Below are positions 32,482-39,972 of a stretch of 64,000 bases of DNA, piece by piece (positions within the stretch are counted from its first letter, which is position 1; every line of letters begins with the position of its first letter). Origin of the DNA: Alloalcanivorax xiamenensis (GTDB lineage Bacteria > Pseudomonadota > Gammaproteobacteria > Pseudomonadales > Alcanivoracaceae); the NCBI RefSeq assembly GCF_009846745.1, contig NZ_AQPF01000004.1, positions 62,001 through 126,000 on the forward strand. The letters run 5' to 3'. The position numbers and the translations under genes were made by a program. The notes below the pieces were generated by a model. The model saw only the letters and a program-made list of their open reading frames with translations. It was not told the origin of the DNA and did no database searches.

Positions 32482-33831
32482 ATGACAGCCACGAAGGGGG
32501 CCGCGCAGGGGGTACAACGCCCCCAGCCGATTCCGGCGCAACGCGAGAGCGACGACGCCACCGGGCGCAAGAACATGCAGCAGTTGATCCAACTGCGCTG
32601 GATCGCCGTGCTGGGGCAGATCGGCACCATACTGCTGGTGCGGTTCGGCTTCGGCATTTCGCTGCCGATGGTGTTCATGCTGGCGGTGCTGGCGGGGTTG
32701 ATCGGCTTCAACCTGCTGAGCATGCTGCGGCTGCGCTGGCTGCGCCGTGATGTCAGTAACGGTGAGCTGTTTCTGGCGCTGCTGGTGGATGTGGCAACGC
32801 TGACGATGCAGCTTTACGCCAGTGGTGGCGCCACCAACCCCTTTATTTTCCTGTATCTGCTGCAGGTGGTGCTGGCGGCGGTGTTGCTGGAGGCGTGGTC
32901 CACCTGGATCATCCTGCTGGTGACCGCGGGTTGTTTTGTCTGGCTGGAGTTCGCCGGGCTGCCCCTGGTGATGCCGCCGGATTACGAGCGCGGGCCGCTG
33001 AGCCTGTATATCCAGGGGATGCTGATCTGTTTTGTCCTGAATGCCGTGCTGCTGGTGATCTTTATCAGCCGTATCACCCGCAACCGGCGCGAGCGGGATG
33101 CGCGGCTGGCGGATCTGCGTCAGCGCGCCGCCGAGGGCGAACACATCGTCCGCATGGGGTTACTGGCGTCCGGTGCCGCCCATGAGCTGGGCACGCCGCT
33201 GGCGACGCTGTCGGTGATCCTGGGGGACTGGCGCCATATGCCGGTGTTCAAATCCGACCCGGATCTGCTCGACGAGATCACCGAGATGCAGACCCAGGTA
33301 CTGCGTTGCAAGTCCATCGTCAGTGGTATTTTGCTTTCCGCTGGCGAGGCGCGGGGGGAATCCTCTGAAGAAACCACTGTGCACGCTTTCCTGGATGAAC
33401 TGGTGGAAGAGTGGCGGGCCACCCGTCCGGTGACTGGATTCGACTATCACAACGCCTTTGGCGAGGATAGGGATATCGTTTCCGATTCGGCCCTCAAGCA
33501 GAGCCTGTGCAATGTATTGGATAACGCCCTGGAGGCCTCCCGTGACTGGGTTGGCCTGCAGGTCAGCCGGGACGGTGAATCCCTGATACTGACCGTACTG
33601 GACCGCGGGCCGGGTTTCAGCGAGGAGATGCTGGGCCGGATCGGCCGTCCCTATCAATCCACCAAAGGGCGCCCCGGCAGTGGGCTGGGACTGTTCCTGG
33701 TGGTCAATGTGGCGCGTACGCTGGGGGGTAACCTCACCGCCCGAAATCGGCCGCACAAAGGCGCTGAAGTAACGCTGACGTTGCCATTATCAGCGATTGC
33801 CCTGGAGGAAGAGCATGGTGAACGAGCCTGA
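32482..33831 (+). CDS. RegB/PrrB-type redox sensor histidine kinase
   Basis: 449 residues with about six N-terminal helices and a cytosolic kinase core. The loop SGGATNPFIFLYLLQVVLAA contains the GGATNPF heptapeptide of RegB quinone binding. ASGAAHELGTPLATLSVI holds the phosphorylated His; VLRCKSIVSGIL contains the redox-active cysteine position; NVLDNALEAS (N box), LDRGPGFSEEML (G1) and GSGLGLFLV (G2) complete the ATPase. Start ATG 32482 has AGGAGAGGG upstream. It probably senses the quinone pool or O2; lying downstream of cyoABCD-SURF1, it likely controls respiratory genes. Confidence 0.92.
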   Translation: MTATKGAAQGVQRPQPIPAQRESDDATGRKNMQQLIQLRWIAVLGQIGTILLVRFGFGISLPMVFMLAVLAGLIGFNLLSMLRLRWLRRDVSNGELFLALLVDVATLTMQLYASGGATNPFIFLYLLQVVLAAVLLEAWSTWIILLVTAGCFVWLEFAGLPLVMPPDYERGPLSLYIQGMLICFVLNAVLLVIFISRITRNRRERDARLADLRQRAAEGEHIVRMGLLASGAAHELGTPLATLSVILGDWRHMPVFKSDPDLLDEITEMQTQVLRCKSIVSGILLSAGEARGESSEETTVHAFLDELVEEWRATRPVTGFDYHNAFGEDRDIVSDSALKQSLCNVLDNALEASRDWVGLQVSRDGESLILTVLDRGPGFSEEMLGRIGRPYQSTKGRPGSGLGLFLVVNVARTLGGNLTARNRPHKGAEVTLTLPLSAIALEEEHGERA

Positions 33832-34375
33832 ACCGCATGAAGACAGCGCGGACACCCTGTTGATTGTCGAGGACGATGCTCCGTTCGCCCGCACCCTGGC
33901 CCGCTCGTTCGAGCGCCGCGGGTACGCGGTGATCAGTGCCGATGGCATGGAATCGATGATGACGTTGCTGGAGAGCCACTCACCCCGGTACGCGGTGGTG
34001 GATCTCAAGCTGAAAGGGGAAGCCTCCGGGCTATCCTGCGTCCAGGCCTTGCATGCCCACGATGAGGACATGCTGATCGTGGTGCTGACCGGTTATGCCA
34101 GTATCGCCACCGCGGTGGAGGCGGTGAAGCTCGGCGCCTGCCATTACCTCGCCAAGCCCTCCAACACCGACGACATCGAAGCCGCGTTTCACCGTGCCGA
34201 CGGCAGCACCGAGGTGGAAGTAGTGGGCCGCCCGACCTCGATCAAGACCCTGGAGTGGGAGCGCATCCACGAAACCCTGGCGGAAACCGGGTTCAACATT
34301 TCCGAAACCGCGCGTCGCCTCGGCATGCATCGCCGCACCCTGGCCCGCAAGCTGGGCAAACAGCAGGTGAAGTGA
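33815..34375 (+). CDS. RegA/PrrA-type response regulator
   Basis: 186 residues: a receiver domain (LLIVEDDAPFARTLARSF, phospho-Asp in YAVVDLKLKGEASGL, VVLTGYASIATAVEAVKLGA, YLAKPSN) and a C-terminal Fis-type helix-turn-helix (FNISETARRLGMHRRTLARK). RegA proteins share this short form, with the recognition helix nearly unchanged. The start at 33815 has GGAGGA six bases upstream and overlaps the kinase gene by 17 bp. It should bind DNA once phosphorylated by the neighbouring kinase. Confidence 0.93.
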   Translation: MVNEPEPHEDSADTLLIVEDDAPFARTLARSFERRGYAVISADGMESMMTLLESHSPRYAVVDLKLKGEASGLSCVQALHAHDEDMLIVVLTGYASIATAVEAVKLGACHYLAKPSNTDDIEAAFHRADGSTEVEVVGRPTSIKTLEWERIHETLAETGFNISETARRLGMHRRTLARKLGKQQVK

Positions 34376-34418
34376 AGGGCGGGCGCGGGAAGATGAATTC
34401 AGAGGTGGCGACAGGGCG

Positions 34419-34528
34419 GCTGTGGGAGACCCGCTTGCTGGCGAATGCGACCCCCGGCGTTGGCCCATTCGCTTGCAAGCAGGCTTCCCACGGCGGCTTC
34501 GTAGTCCCCCATGGGAAGCGGCTTTAGC
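34419..34528. repeat. REP-like cluster (locus 4)
   Basis: GGCTGTGGGAGACCCGCTTG with GGCGAATG faces CATTCGCTTGCAAGCAGGCT with TCCCACGGCGGC. A degenerate third unit reads CATGGGAAGCGGCTTTAGCC. The same GCGGCTTCGTAG spacer as in locus 3 is present. Confidence 0.7.
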
Positions 34529-34536
34529 CCCGAATA

Positions 34537-34585
34537 GCGTGTTAGCGTGCCGGCGTGTTGCGTGTAAGCGGGCTGCGTGTTGCGC
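34537..34585 (-). repeat. Class B array upstream of trpE
   Basis: Plus strand reads GCGTGTTAGCGTGCCGGCGT then GTTGCGTG and GGGCTGCGTGTTGCG, i.e. ACGC units on the minus strand. It is the only class B array not next to a stop codon of the same orientation, and its right end overlaps the trp -35 hexamer. Confidence 0.55.
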
Positions 34586-34608
34586 CCCGGCGCGGCACGC
34601 CCTAGAAT
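34580..34608 (+). promoter_or_regulatory. Candidate sigma-70 promoter for trpE
   Basis: TTGCGC (34580-34585), a 17-bp spacer and TAGAAT (34603-34608). Both hexamers match the consensus in 4-5 of 6 positions. A start near 34615 would put the candidate leader peptide about 27 nt into the transcript. The -35 lies in the end of a class B repeat. Confidence 0.5.
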
Positions 34609-34641
34609 CCGGTCTCAACACAAAAAGTCGAAGGAAAGCCG

Positions 34642-34704
34642 GTGAACCGCACCGACCTCCACATCAAGTTCCTGCCCCGCTCCGTCGCCGCCTGGCGATG
34701 GTGA
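34642..34704 (+). CDS. trpL: Candidate trp leader peptide (20 aa, Trp-Arg-Trp end)
   Basis: GTG-initiated, 20 codons, ending AAWRW then TGA. GAAGGAAAG is a good ribosome-binding site 5 nt upstream. Two tryptophan codons one codon apart just before the stop, 96 nt upstream of trpE, are what attenuation by Trp-tRNA needs. Downstream, TGCCGCT (34716-34722) pairs with AGCGGCA (34735-34741) and a T-rich run lies at 34751-34758. The terminator is not textbook. Attenuation of trpE is reported for P. putida, so a leader here is plausible. Confidence 0.45.
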   Translation: MNRTDLHIKFLPRSVAAWRW

Positions 34705-34799
34705 CGCTCTTCGCTTGCCGCTTCCTTTGCCGATAGCGGCACCCCTCGCGTTTTATTTCCGTCTACAATCTGTCGTCTGTATCAAGATCGGGGACCACC

Positions 34800-36290
34800 A
34801 TGTCACCACGAAATCTGGATGAGTATGCCCGCCAGGGTTACACCCGCGTACCGGTAGTGCGTGAAGTGCTGGCGGATCTGGACACGCCGCTGTCCGCCTA
34901 TCGCAAACTGGCCGCCGGGCCTTACAGCTATCTGTTCGAGTCCGTGCAGGGTGGGGAGCGCTGGGGGCGTTACTCCATGATCGGCCTGCCGGCGGCGGAG
35001 GTGATCCGTATCCACGGCCGGCGCATTCTGATTACCGACGCCGACGGCGAACGCCAGTTGGACGTGCCGGATCCGATCGCCTGGATCGAGGCCTACCGGC
35101 AGGAATACAACACCCCGGAAATTCCCGGTCTGCCCCGTTTCAACGGGGGGCTGGTGGGCTACTTCGGCTACGACAGCGTGCGTTACTTCGAACCGCGTCT
35201 GGGGCCGGCGCCGGGGGAAGACGTGCTAGGCGTGCCGGATATCCTGCTGATGCGCTCCGAGGAAGTGGTGGTGTTCGATAACCTGCGCGGCAGCCTGTTC
35301 CTGATCGTGCAGGTGGACCCGGCGGACAGCCACGCCGAGGGTCGGGCGTTGCGCCGATTGGATGAGTTGGAGGCGAAGCTGCGGGCGCCGTTGTCCGAGC
35401 CCGGCCACCATCGCTATGGCGAACCGGTGGGGGAAGAGGATTTCGTCTCCGAGTTTCCCCGCGACCGGCATGGCCAGGCGGTGGAAACGATTCGTGAATA
35501 CATCCTGGCGGGAGATGTGATGCAGGTGGTGCCGGCGCAGCGCATGAGCTGTGAATTCCCGGCGCCGGCCATGGATCTTTATCGCGCTTTGCGCTATCTC
35601 AACCCTTCCCCCTACATGTTCTATCTGGACCTGGAAGATTTCCATATCGCCGGCTCCTCGCCGGAGATTCTCACCCGGGTCGAGGGCGACACGGTTACCG
35701 TGCGGCCCATTGCCGGCACCCGCAAGCGCGGCGCAACACCGGAGCGGGACCGGGAGCTGGAAGAAGAGCTGCTGGCGGACCCGAAGGAACTGGCCGAACA
35801 CCTGATGCTGATCGATCTGGGCCGCAATGATGTTGGCCGGGTGGCCAGACCGGGGGAAGTGAAGCTGACCGAGAAAATGGCGGTGGAGCGCTATTCCCAC
35901 GTGATGCATATCGTCTCCAATGTGGAAGGCAAACTGCGTCCGGAACTGGGGCCGCTGGACGTGCTGCGGGCCACTTTCCCCGCCGGCACCCTGAGCGGCG
36001 CGCCGAAGATCCGCGCCATGGAAATCATCGACGAGCTGGAGCCCACCAAACGGGGTGTCTACGGCGGCGCGGTGGGCTATATCGGCTTCGATGGCGACAT
36101 GGACATGGCGATCGCGATCCGCACCGCGGTGGTCAAGGACGGCCGGCTCTATGTGCAGGCCGGCGGCGGCGTGGTGGCCGACTCCCAGCCCGATCTGGAA
36201 TGGAAAGAGACCATGAACAAGGCCCGCGCCGTATTCCGCGCGGTGAACATGGCCCTGGGCGGGCTGAATCTGGACGAGGGGGAACGCTGA
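34800..36290 (+). CDS. trpE: Anthranilate synthase component I (TrpE)
   Basis: 496-residue chorismate-utilising subunit that makes anthranilate with ammonia from TrpG. The Trp feedback region YSYLFESVQGGERWGRYS (LFES) is near the N-terminus. The catalytic core has RPIAGTRKRGATPERD, LIDLGRNDVGRV, FPAGTLSGAPKIRAME and GGGVVADSQPDLEW. It overlaps trpG at the stop (TGATG). In Pseudomonas trpE lies far from trpGDC; here they are contiguous. Confidence 0.97.
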   Translation: MSPRNLDEYARQGYTRVPVVREVLADLDTPLSAYRKLAAGPYSYLFESVQGGERWGRYSMIGLPAAEVIRIHGRRILITDADGERQLDVPDPIAWIEAYRQEYNTPEIPGLPRFNGGLVGYFGYDSVRYFEPRLGPAPGEDVLGVPDILLMRSEEVVVFDNLRGSLFLIVQVDPADSHAEGRALRRLDELEAKLRAPLSEPGHHRYGEPVGEEDFVSEFPRDRHGQAVETIREYILAGDVMQVVPAQRMSCEFPAPAMDLYRALRYLNPSPYMFYLDLEDFHIAGSSPEILTRVEGDTVTVRPIAGTRKRGATPERDRELEEELLADPKELAEHLMLIDLGRNDVGRVARPGEVKLTEKMAVERYSHVMHIVSNVEGKLRPELGPLDVLRATFPAGTLSGAPKIRAMEIIDELEPTKRGVYGGAVGYIGFDGDMDMAIAIRTAVVKDGRLYVQAGGGVVADSQPDLEWKETMNKARAVFRAVNMALGGLNLDEGER

Positions 36291-36880
36291 TGCGGGTCTT
36301 GATGATCGATAACTACGACAGCTTCACCTATAACCTGGTCCAGTATCTGCAGGAACTGGGGGCCGAGGTGTTGGTGCACCGCAACGACCAGATTGATCTG
36401 GCCGGCATGGAAGCGCTGGCGGCGGATCGGCTGATGATTTCGCCGGGGCCCTGTTCGCCCAACGAAGCCGGTATTTCCGTGGAGGCGATTCGCCATTTCG
36501 CCGGCAAGCTGCCGATTCTCGGCGTCTGTCTGGGACATCAGTCCCTGGGGCAGGCGTTCGGTGGAAAGGTGGTGCGTGCCGGGCAAGTGATGCACGGCAA
36601 GACCTCGTCGGTGCACCATACCGGCCAGGGGGTGTTCGCCGGCCTGTCGAGCCCGTTCATCGCCACTCGCTATCATTCCCTGGTGGTGGCCCGGGAGACG
36701 CTGCCCGAGTGTTTTGAGATCACCGCCTGGACCGGGAATGAGCAGGGCGAAATGGAAGAGATCATGGGCATGCGGCATAAAGAACTGCCCCTGGAAGGGG
36801 TGCAGTTCCATCCAGAGTCGATTCTGACCGAGCATGGCCACGCCATGTTGAAGAACTTTCTCGAGCAGGGGGGGCAATGA
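36290..36880 (+). CDS. trpG: Anthranilate synthase glutamine amidotransferase (TrpG)
   Basis: 196-residue class I glutaminase: MIDNYDSFTYNLVQYL at the start, SPGPCSPNEAG (oxyanion loop), GVCLGHQSLGQAFGG with the nucleophilic Cys, and GVQFHPESILTEHG with the catalytic His and Glu. It may also serve p-aminobenzoate synthesis as PabA, as in other organisms where the subunit is shared; not provable here. Coupled to trpE and to trpD (ATGA overlap). Confidence 0.96.
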   Translation: MRVLMIDNYDSFTYNLVQYLQELGAEVLVHRNDQIDLAGMEALAADRLMISPGPCSPNEAGISVEAIRHFAGKLPILGVCLGHQSLGQAFGGKVVRAGQVMHGKTSSVHHTGQGVFAGLSSPFIATRYHSLVVARETLPECFEITAWTGNEQGEMEEIMGMRHKELPLEGVQFHPESILTEHGHAMLKNFLEQGGQ

Positions 36881-37926
36881 GCATGAATATTCAGGACGCG
36901 CTGGCGCGGGTGGTGGACCATATTGATCTGTCCACCGAGGAAATGCGCGAAGTGATGCGCCAGATCATGACCGGCGGCGCCACCGACGCTCAGATCGGCG
37001 GTTTCCTGGTGGGGCTGCGGATGAAGAGCGAATCCCTGGACGAGATCACCGGTGCCGCCATGGTGATGCGCGAGCTGGTGAAACCGGTGACCATCGAGAA
37101 CCGCCGCCATCTAGTGGATATCGTCGGTACCGGCGGTGATGGCGCCAATCTGTTCAATGTGTCCTCCGCCAGCGCCTTCGTCGCCGCCGCCGCCGGTTGC
37201 CGGGTGGCCAAGCACGGCGGTCGCTCGGTCAGTTCCAAGAGCGGCTCAGCGGATCTGCTGGAGGCCGCCGGCGTCGATCTGGACCTGACGCCGGAGCAGG
37301 TGGCCCAGTGCGTTGACGCGGTCGGCGTGGGGTTCATGTTCGCCCCCGGTCATCACAGCGCCATGAAGTACGCCATCGGCCCGCGCAAGGAATTGGGCAT
37401 GCGCACGCTGTTCAATATTCTCGGCCCGATGACCAATCCCGCCGCCGTCCAACGGCTGGTGGTGGGCGTCTTCTCCGACCGGCTTTGCCGGCCCATGGCC
37501 GAAGTGATGGGGCGTCTGGGCGCGGAGCATGTGATGGTGGTGCATGGCCATGATGGCCTGGACGAGATCACTCTGGCGGGCCGCACGCATGTGGCGGAAT
37601 TCAAGGATGGTGAAGTACGGGAGTTCCAGATCACGCCGGAAGACGTGGGCATTGAGTCCGATTCTCTGGTGGGGCTGAACGTTACCGATCCCAAGGCGTC
37701 GCTGGCGCTGATCCGGGATGCGTTCGGCAAACGTACCGGACCGGTGTCGGCCAAGGCCGCGGACATGGTGGCGCTGAACGCCGGCGCGGCGATCTATGTG
37801 TCCGGGGTGACCCGCACGCTGGCGGAAGGCGTGCGGATGGCGGATGATTTGATTCATAACGGTGAAGCCGCCGAGCGCATGCGGGAACTGGCCCAGTTTT
37901 GCCGCGCCTTGAAAGCGGCGGATTGA
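36877..37926 (+). CDS. trpD: Anthranilate phosphoribosyltransferase (TrpD)
   Basis: 349 residues; joins anthranilate and PRPP. VDIVGTGGDGANLFNVSSAS and AKHGGRSVSSKSGSADLLEA are the PRPP- and Mg-binding segments of the family; FAPGHHSAMKYAIGPRKELG and RTLFNILGPMTNPA bind anthranilate. It overlaps trpG by 4 bp. A 14-bp tandem duplication (CGGATTGAAC repeated) covers its stop. Confidence 0.97.
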   Translation: MSMNIQDALARVVDHIDLSTEEMREVMRQIMTGGATDAQIGGFLVGLRMKSESLDEITGAAMVMRELVKPVTIENRRHLVDIVGTGGDGANLFNVSSASAFVAAAAGCRVAKHGGRSVSSKSGSADLLEAAGVDLDLTPEQVAQCVDAVGVGFMFAPGHHSAMKYAIGPRKELGMRTLFNILGPMTNPAAVQRLVVGVFSDRLCRPMAEVMGRLGAEHVMVVHGHDGLDEITLAGRTHVAEFKDGEVREFQITPEDVGIESDSLVGLNVTDPKASLALIRDAFGKRTGPVSAKAADMVALNAGAAIYVSGVTRTLAEGVRMADDLIHNGEAAERMRELAQFCRALKAAD

Positions 37927-38061
37927 ACGCCGCGGATTGAACAGGATTTAACGTAAGGCCTTTGAACATCCCCCGCCGGGAGCGTTCTAATGGGAGTGGC
38001 TTGACCACCCTCGATAAAGAAAGCGGGCCGGCGCGGCCCGCGCAGACAGCCAGGAGCGGCC

Positions 38062-38856
38062 ATGAGCAACGGCACCATTCTTGATCGCATCATCGAACGT
38101 AAAGAGCAGGAGATCGCCGACGGCAAGCGCCGTTACAGCATGGGGGACCTGCGGGCGCTGGCGGAGAACCAGCGGCGGGCGAGAGGGTTCCATCGAAAGC
38201 TGTACGATCGCGTGGCCGAGGGCAAGCCGGCGGTAATCGCGGAAATCAAGAAAGCCTCTCCCAGCAAGGGGGTTATTCGTGAGAACTTCGACCCGGTGGA
38301 TATCGCCCGCCGCTATGAGGAAAACGGCGCCGCCTGTCTGTCCGTGCTCACCGATCAGGAGTTCTTCCAGGGCCATGAGGACTATCTGCGCGCGGCCCGT
38401 AACGCGGTGTCGCTGCCGGTGCTGCGCAAGGATTTCATCGTTGACCCCTGGCAGGTGTTCGAAACCCGGGCCATGGGCGCGGACGCTATTCTGCTGATCG
38501 TGGCGGCATTATCCGACGCGCAGATGGACGAGCTCTATCACGCCGCTCAGCAAGCCGGCTGCGACGTGCTGGTGGAAGTGCACTCCGGAGAGGAACTGGA
38601 GCGGGCCATGAAACTGAACGTGGAAGTGGTGGGTATCAACAACCGTGACCTGCGCACCTTCGAAACCCGCCTGGACACCACCCTGGAACTGGCCCCGCAA
38701 GTGCCCGCCGATCACCTGGTGGTCACCGAGAGCGGCATCCACACCCGCGCCGATGCGCGCCTGATGCGCGATAACGGCATCCACGGCTTTCTGGTTGGCG
38801 AGGCCTTCATGCGCGAGGAAGACCCCGGCGCGGCGCTGAAAAAGCTGTTTTTCTAG
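38062..38856 (+). CDS. trpC: Indole-3-glycerol phosphate synthase (TrpC)
   Basis: 264-residue TIM-barrel enzyme closing the indole ring of CdRP. IAEIKKASPSKGVIRENFDP with the catalytic Lys and phosphate loop, LSVLTDQEFFQGHEDYL, RKDFIVDPWQV and VGINNRDLRTFETRLD identify it. It is monofunctional, without the TrpF domain of enterics. It lies 135 bp from trpD, a gap with a GC-rich hairpin (38023-38042), so it may have extra regulation. Its TAG is followed at once by a class A heptad array. Confidence 0.96.
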   Translation: MSNGTILDRIIERKEQEIADGKRRYSMGDLRALAENQRRARGFHRKLYDRVAEGKPAVIAEIKKASPSKGVIRENFDPVDIARRYEENGAACLSVLTDQEFFQGHEDYLRAARNAVSLPVLRKDFIVDPWQVFETRAMGADAILLIVAALSDAQMDELYHAAQQAGCDVLVEVHSGEELERAMKLNVEVVGINNRDLRTFETRLDTTLELAPQVPADHLVVTESGIHTRADARLMRDNGIHGFLVGEAFMREEDPGAALKKLFF

Positions 38857-38901
38857 TTAATAGTGAACAGTGAATAGTTAGCAGCGAAAATCAAAAGCCA
38901 G
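38855..38901 (+). repeat. Class A heptad array on the trpC stop codon
   Basis: Taking the AG of the TAG stop as the first two bases: AGTTAAT, AGTGAAC, AGTGAAT, AGTTAGC, then the cap AGCGAAA and TCAAAAG. Four heptads plus cap, sense orientation. It is the left arm of a pair with 39024-39062. Confidence 0.8.
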
Positions 38902-38913
38902 TCCATGCGTTTT

Positions 38914-38990
38914 CTGTGGGAGCGTGCTTGCAAGCGAATGGGGTTGGCTCAAGCGCTTGGCGAGATTCGCTTGCAAGCACGCTCCCACAG
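38914..38990. repeat. REP-like inverted pair (locus 5)
   Basis: CTGTGGGAGCGTGCTTGCAA plus GCGAAT is exactly inverted as ATTCGCTTGCAAGCACGCTC plus CCACAG. The arms are 26 bp and match without error, the cleanest REP doublet here. It lies between the two facing class A arrays of trpC and crp. Confidence 0.85.
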
Positions 38991-39023
38991 CGGCTAAAGA
39001 TCACCTGTTTTGTTTTTCTGTTT

Positions 39024-39062
39024 GCTTTTGGCTGTCAACTGCTCACTATCAACTGTCAACTT
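39024..39062 (-). repeat. Class A heptad array after crp/vfr
   Basis: Minus strand, ten bases after the crp TAA: AGTTGAC, AGTTGAT, AGTGAGC, AGTTGAC, then AGCCAAA and AGCAAAC. Four heptads plus a variant cap, sense to crp. Confidence 0.75.
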
Positions 39063-39083
39063 GGCACGCGCTTAGCGCGTGCC
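39063..39083 (-). terminator. Hairpin with the crp stop codon in its loop
   Basis: GGCACGCGC, TTA, GCGCGTGCC: a perfect 9-bp stem whose three-base loop is the crp stop codon (TAA on the minus strand). No T run follows. It could slow the terminating ribosome or act as a 3' stem together with the array. Confidence 0.5.
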
Positions 39084-39701
39084 ATACACCACCATGGTCT
39101 TGCCCTTCACGGACACCAGGCCCTGTTCTTCCAGGTTCTTGAGAACCCGGCCGACCATCTCGCGGGAGCAGCCGACGATGCGGCCGATTTCCTGGCGGGT
39201 GACCTTGATCTGCATGCCGTCCGGGTGGGTCATGGCGTCGGGTTGCTTGCACAGATCCAGCAGGGTGCCGGCGACCCGGCCGGTGACGTCCAGAAAGGCC
39301 AGATCGCCCACCTTGCGGGTGGTGGCGCGCAGACGGCCAGCCAGTTGCGCCGATACGGCGAACAGAATGTCGGCGTCTTCCCGGGTCAACTGGCGGAATT
39401 TGGCGTAGCTCACCTCGGCCACTTCGCACTCGGTCTTCGCTTTTACCCAGGCGGAGCGGGAAGGGTCGCTCTCGAACAGGCCCATTTCACCGAAGAAGTC
39501 ACCTTCGTTGAGGTACGCCATGATCATCTCGCGACCGTCGTCGTCCTCGATCATCACCGTGACCGAGCCACGGAGAATGTAATAAAGGGCGTCGGATTCA
39601 TCGCCAGCGTAGATAATGGTGCTCTTCGCCGGATACCGCCGACGGTGGCAGTTGGCCAGAAAGTGGTCCAGATTGGGAATAATCTTGTTGCCGTCGCTCA
39701 T
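39072..39701 (-). CDS. vfr: cAMP receptor protein, Crp/Vfr type
   Basis: 209-residue global regulator. The cAMP pocket FFGEMGLFESDPSRSAWVKA and the Arg-Ser pair of the phosphate-binding cassette are intact. The DNA-binding helix-turn-helix TRQEIGRIVGCSREMVGRVL has the Arg/Glu/Arg residues that read TGTGA in Crp sites. The C-terminus KTMVVYGTR matches E. coli Crp. Gene order trpC-vfr-osmC-speD-coq7 is the Pseudomonas one, hence the symbol. Convergent with trpC. Confidence 0.93.
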   Translation of the reverse strand: MSDGNKIIPNLDHFLANCHRRRYPAKSTIIYAGDESDALYYILRGSVTVMIEDDDGREMIMAYLNEGDFFGEMGLFESDPSRSAWVKAKTECEVAEVSYAKFRQLTREDADILFAVSAQLAGRLRATTRKVGDLAFLDVTGRVAGTLLDLCKQPDAMTHPDGMQIKVTRQEIGRIVGCSREMVGRVLKNLEEQGLVSVKGKTMVVYGTR

Positions 39702-39972
39702 GGGGTCTCTGCTTAAGCCAGAAGAATGTCTTAGCCGATTAAGCTCAAGGATATTGCCTGTTTTTCACATCGCTGCCAAGGGTGGGAGCCCGCGAGTGCG
39801 CAAAGGGGTGACACCGGTCCGCTGTCGGGGGCGTTCGGAGGTGGTCAACGCGGTGGCGAGGAGGCCATGAGCTGGCTCCAAGGGTATGGTCGCGGGGCCG
39901 CTCTGTGGTAATCTGCGCGCCCATTTGGGGGCGGGCCTGGTGAGCCGCTCCGGTGCCGAGCAGGAGTAAGTG

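Larger units (their letters stand above)
34376..34641. other. 266-bp gap between regA and the trp leader, mostly repeats
   Basis: It holds REP-like locus 4 (34419-34528), a minus-oriented class B array (34537-34585) and the candidate trp promoter (34580-34608). No gene is visible. Confidence 0.65.

Noticed and set aside
34420..34530. Coding frame of 90 codons over the REP cluster upstream of trpE
   Set aside because: It runs through REP palindromes and the end of regA in another frame; low complexity and no ribosome-binding site.
37918..37945. Direct repeat at the trpD stop as an attachment site
   Set aside because: Only a 10-11 bp core duplicated in tandem with no integrase or second distant copy; a local duplication is enough.
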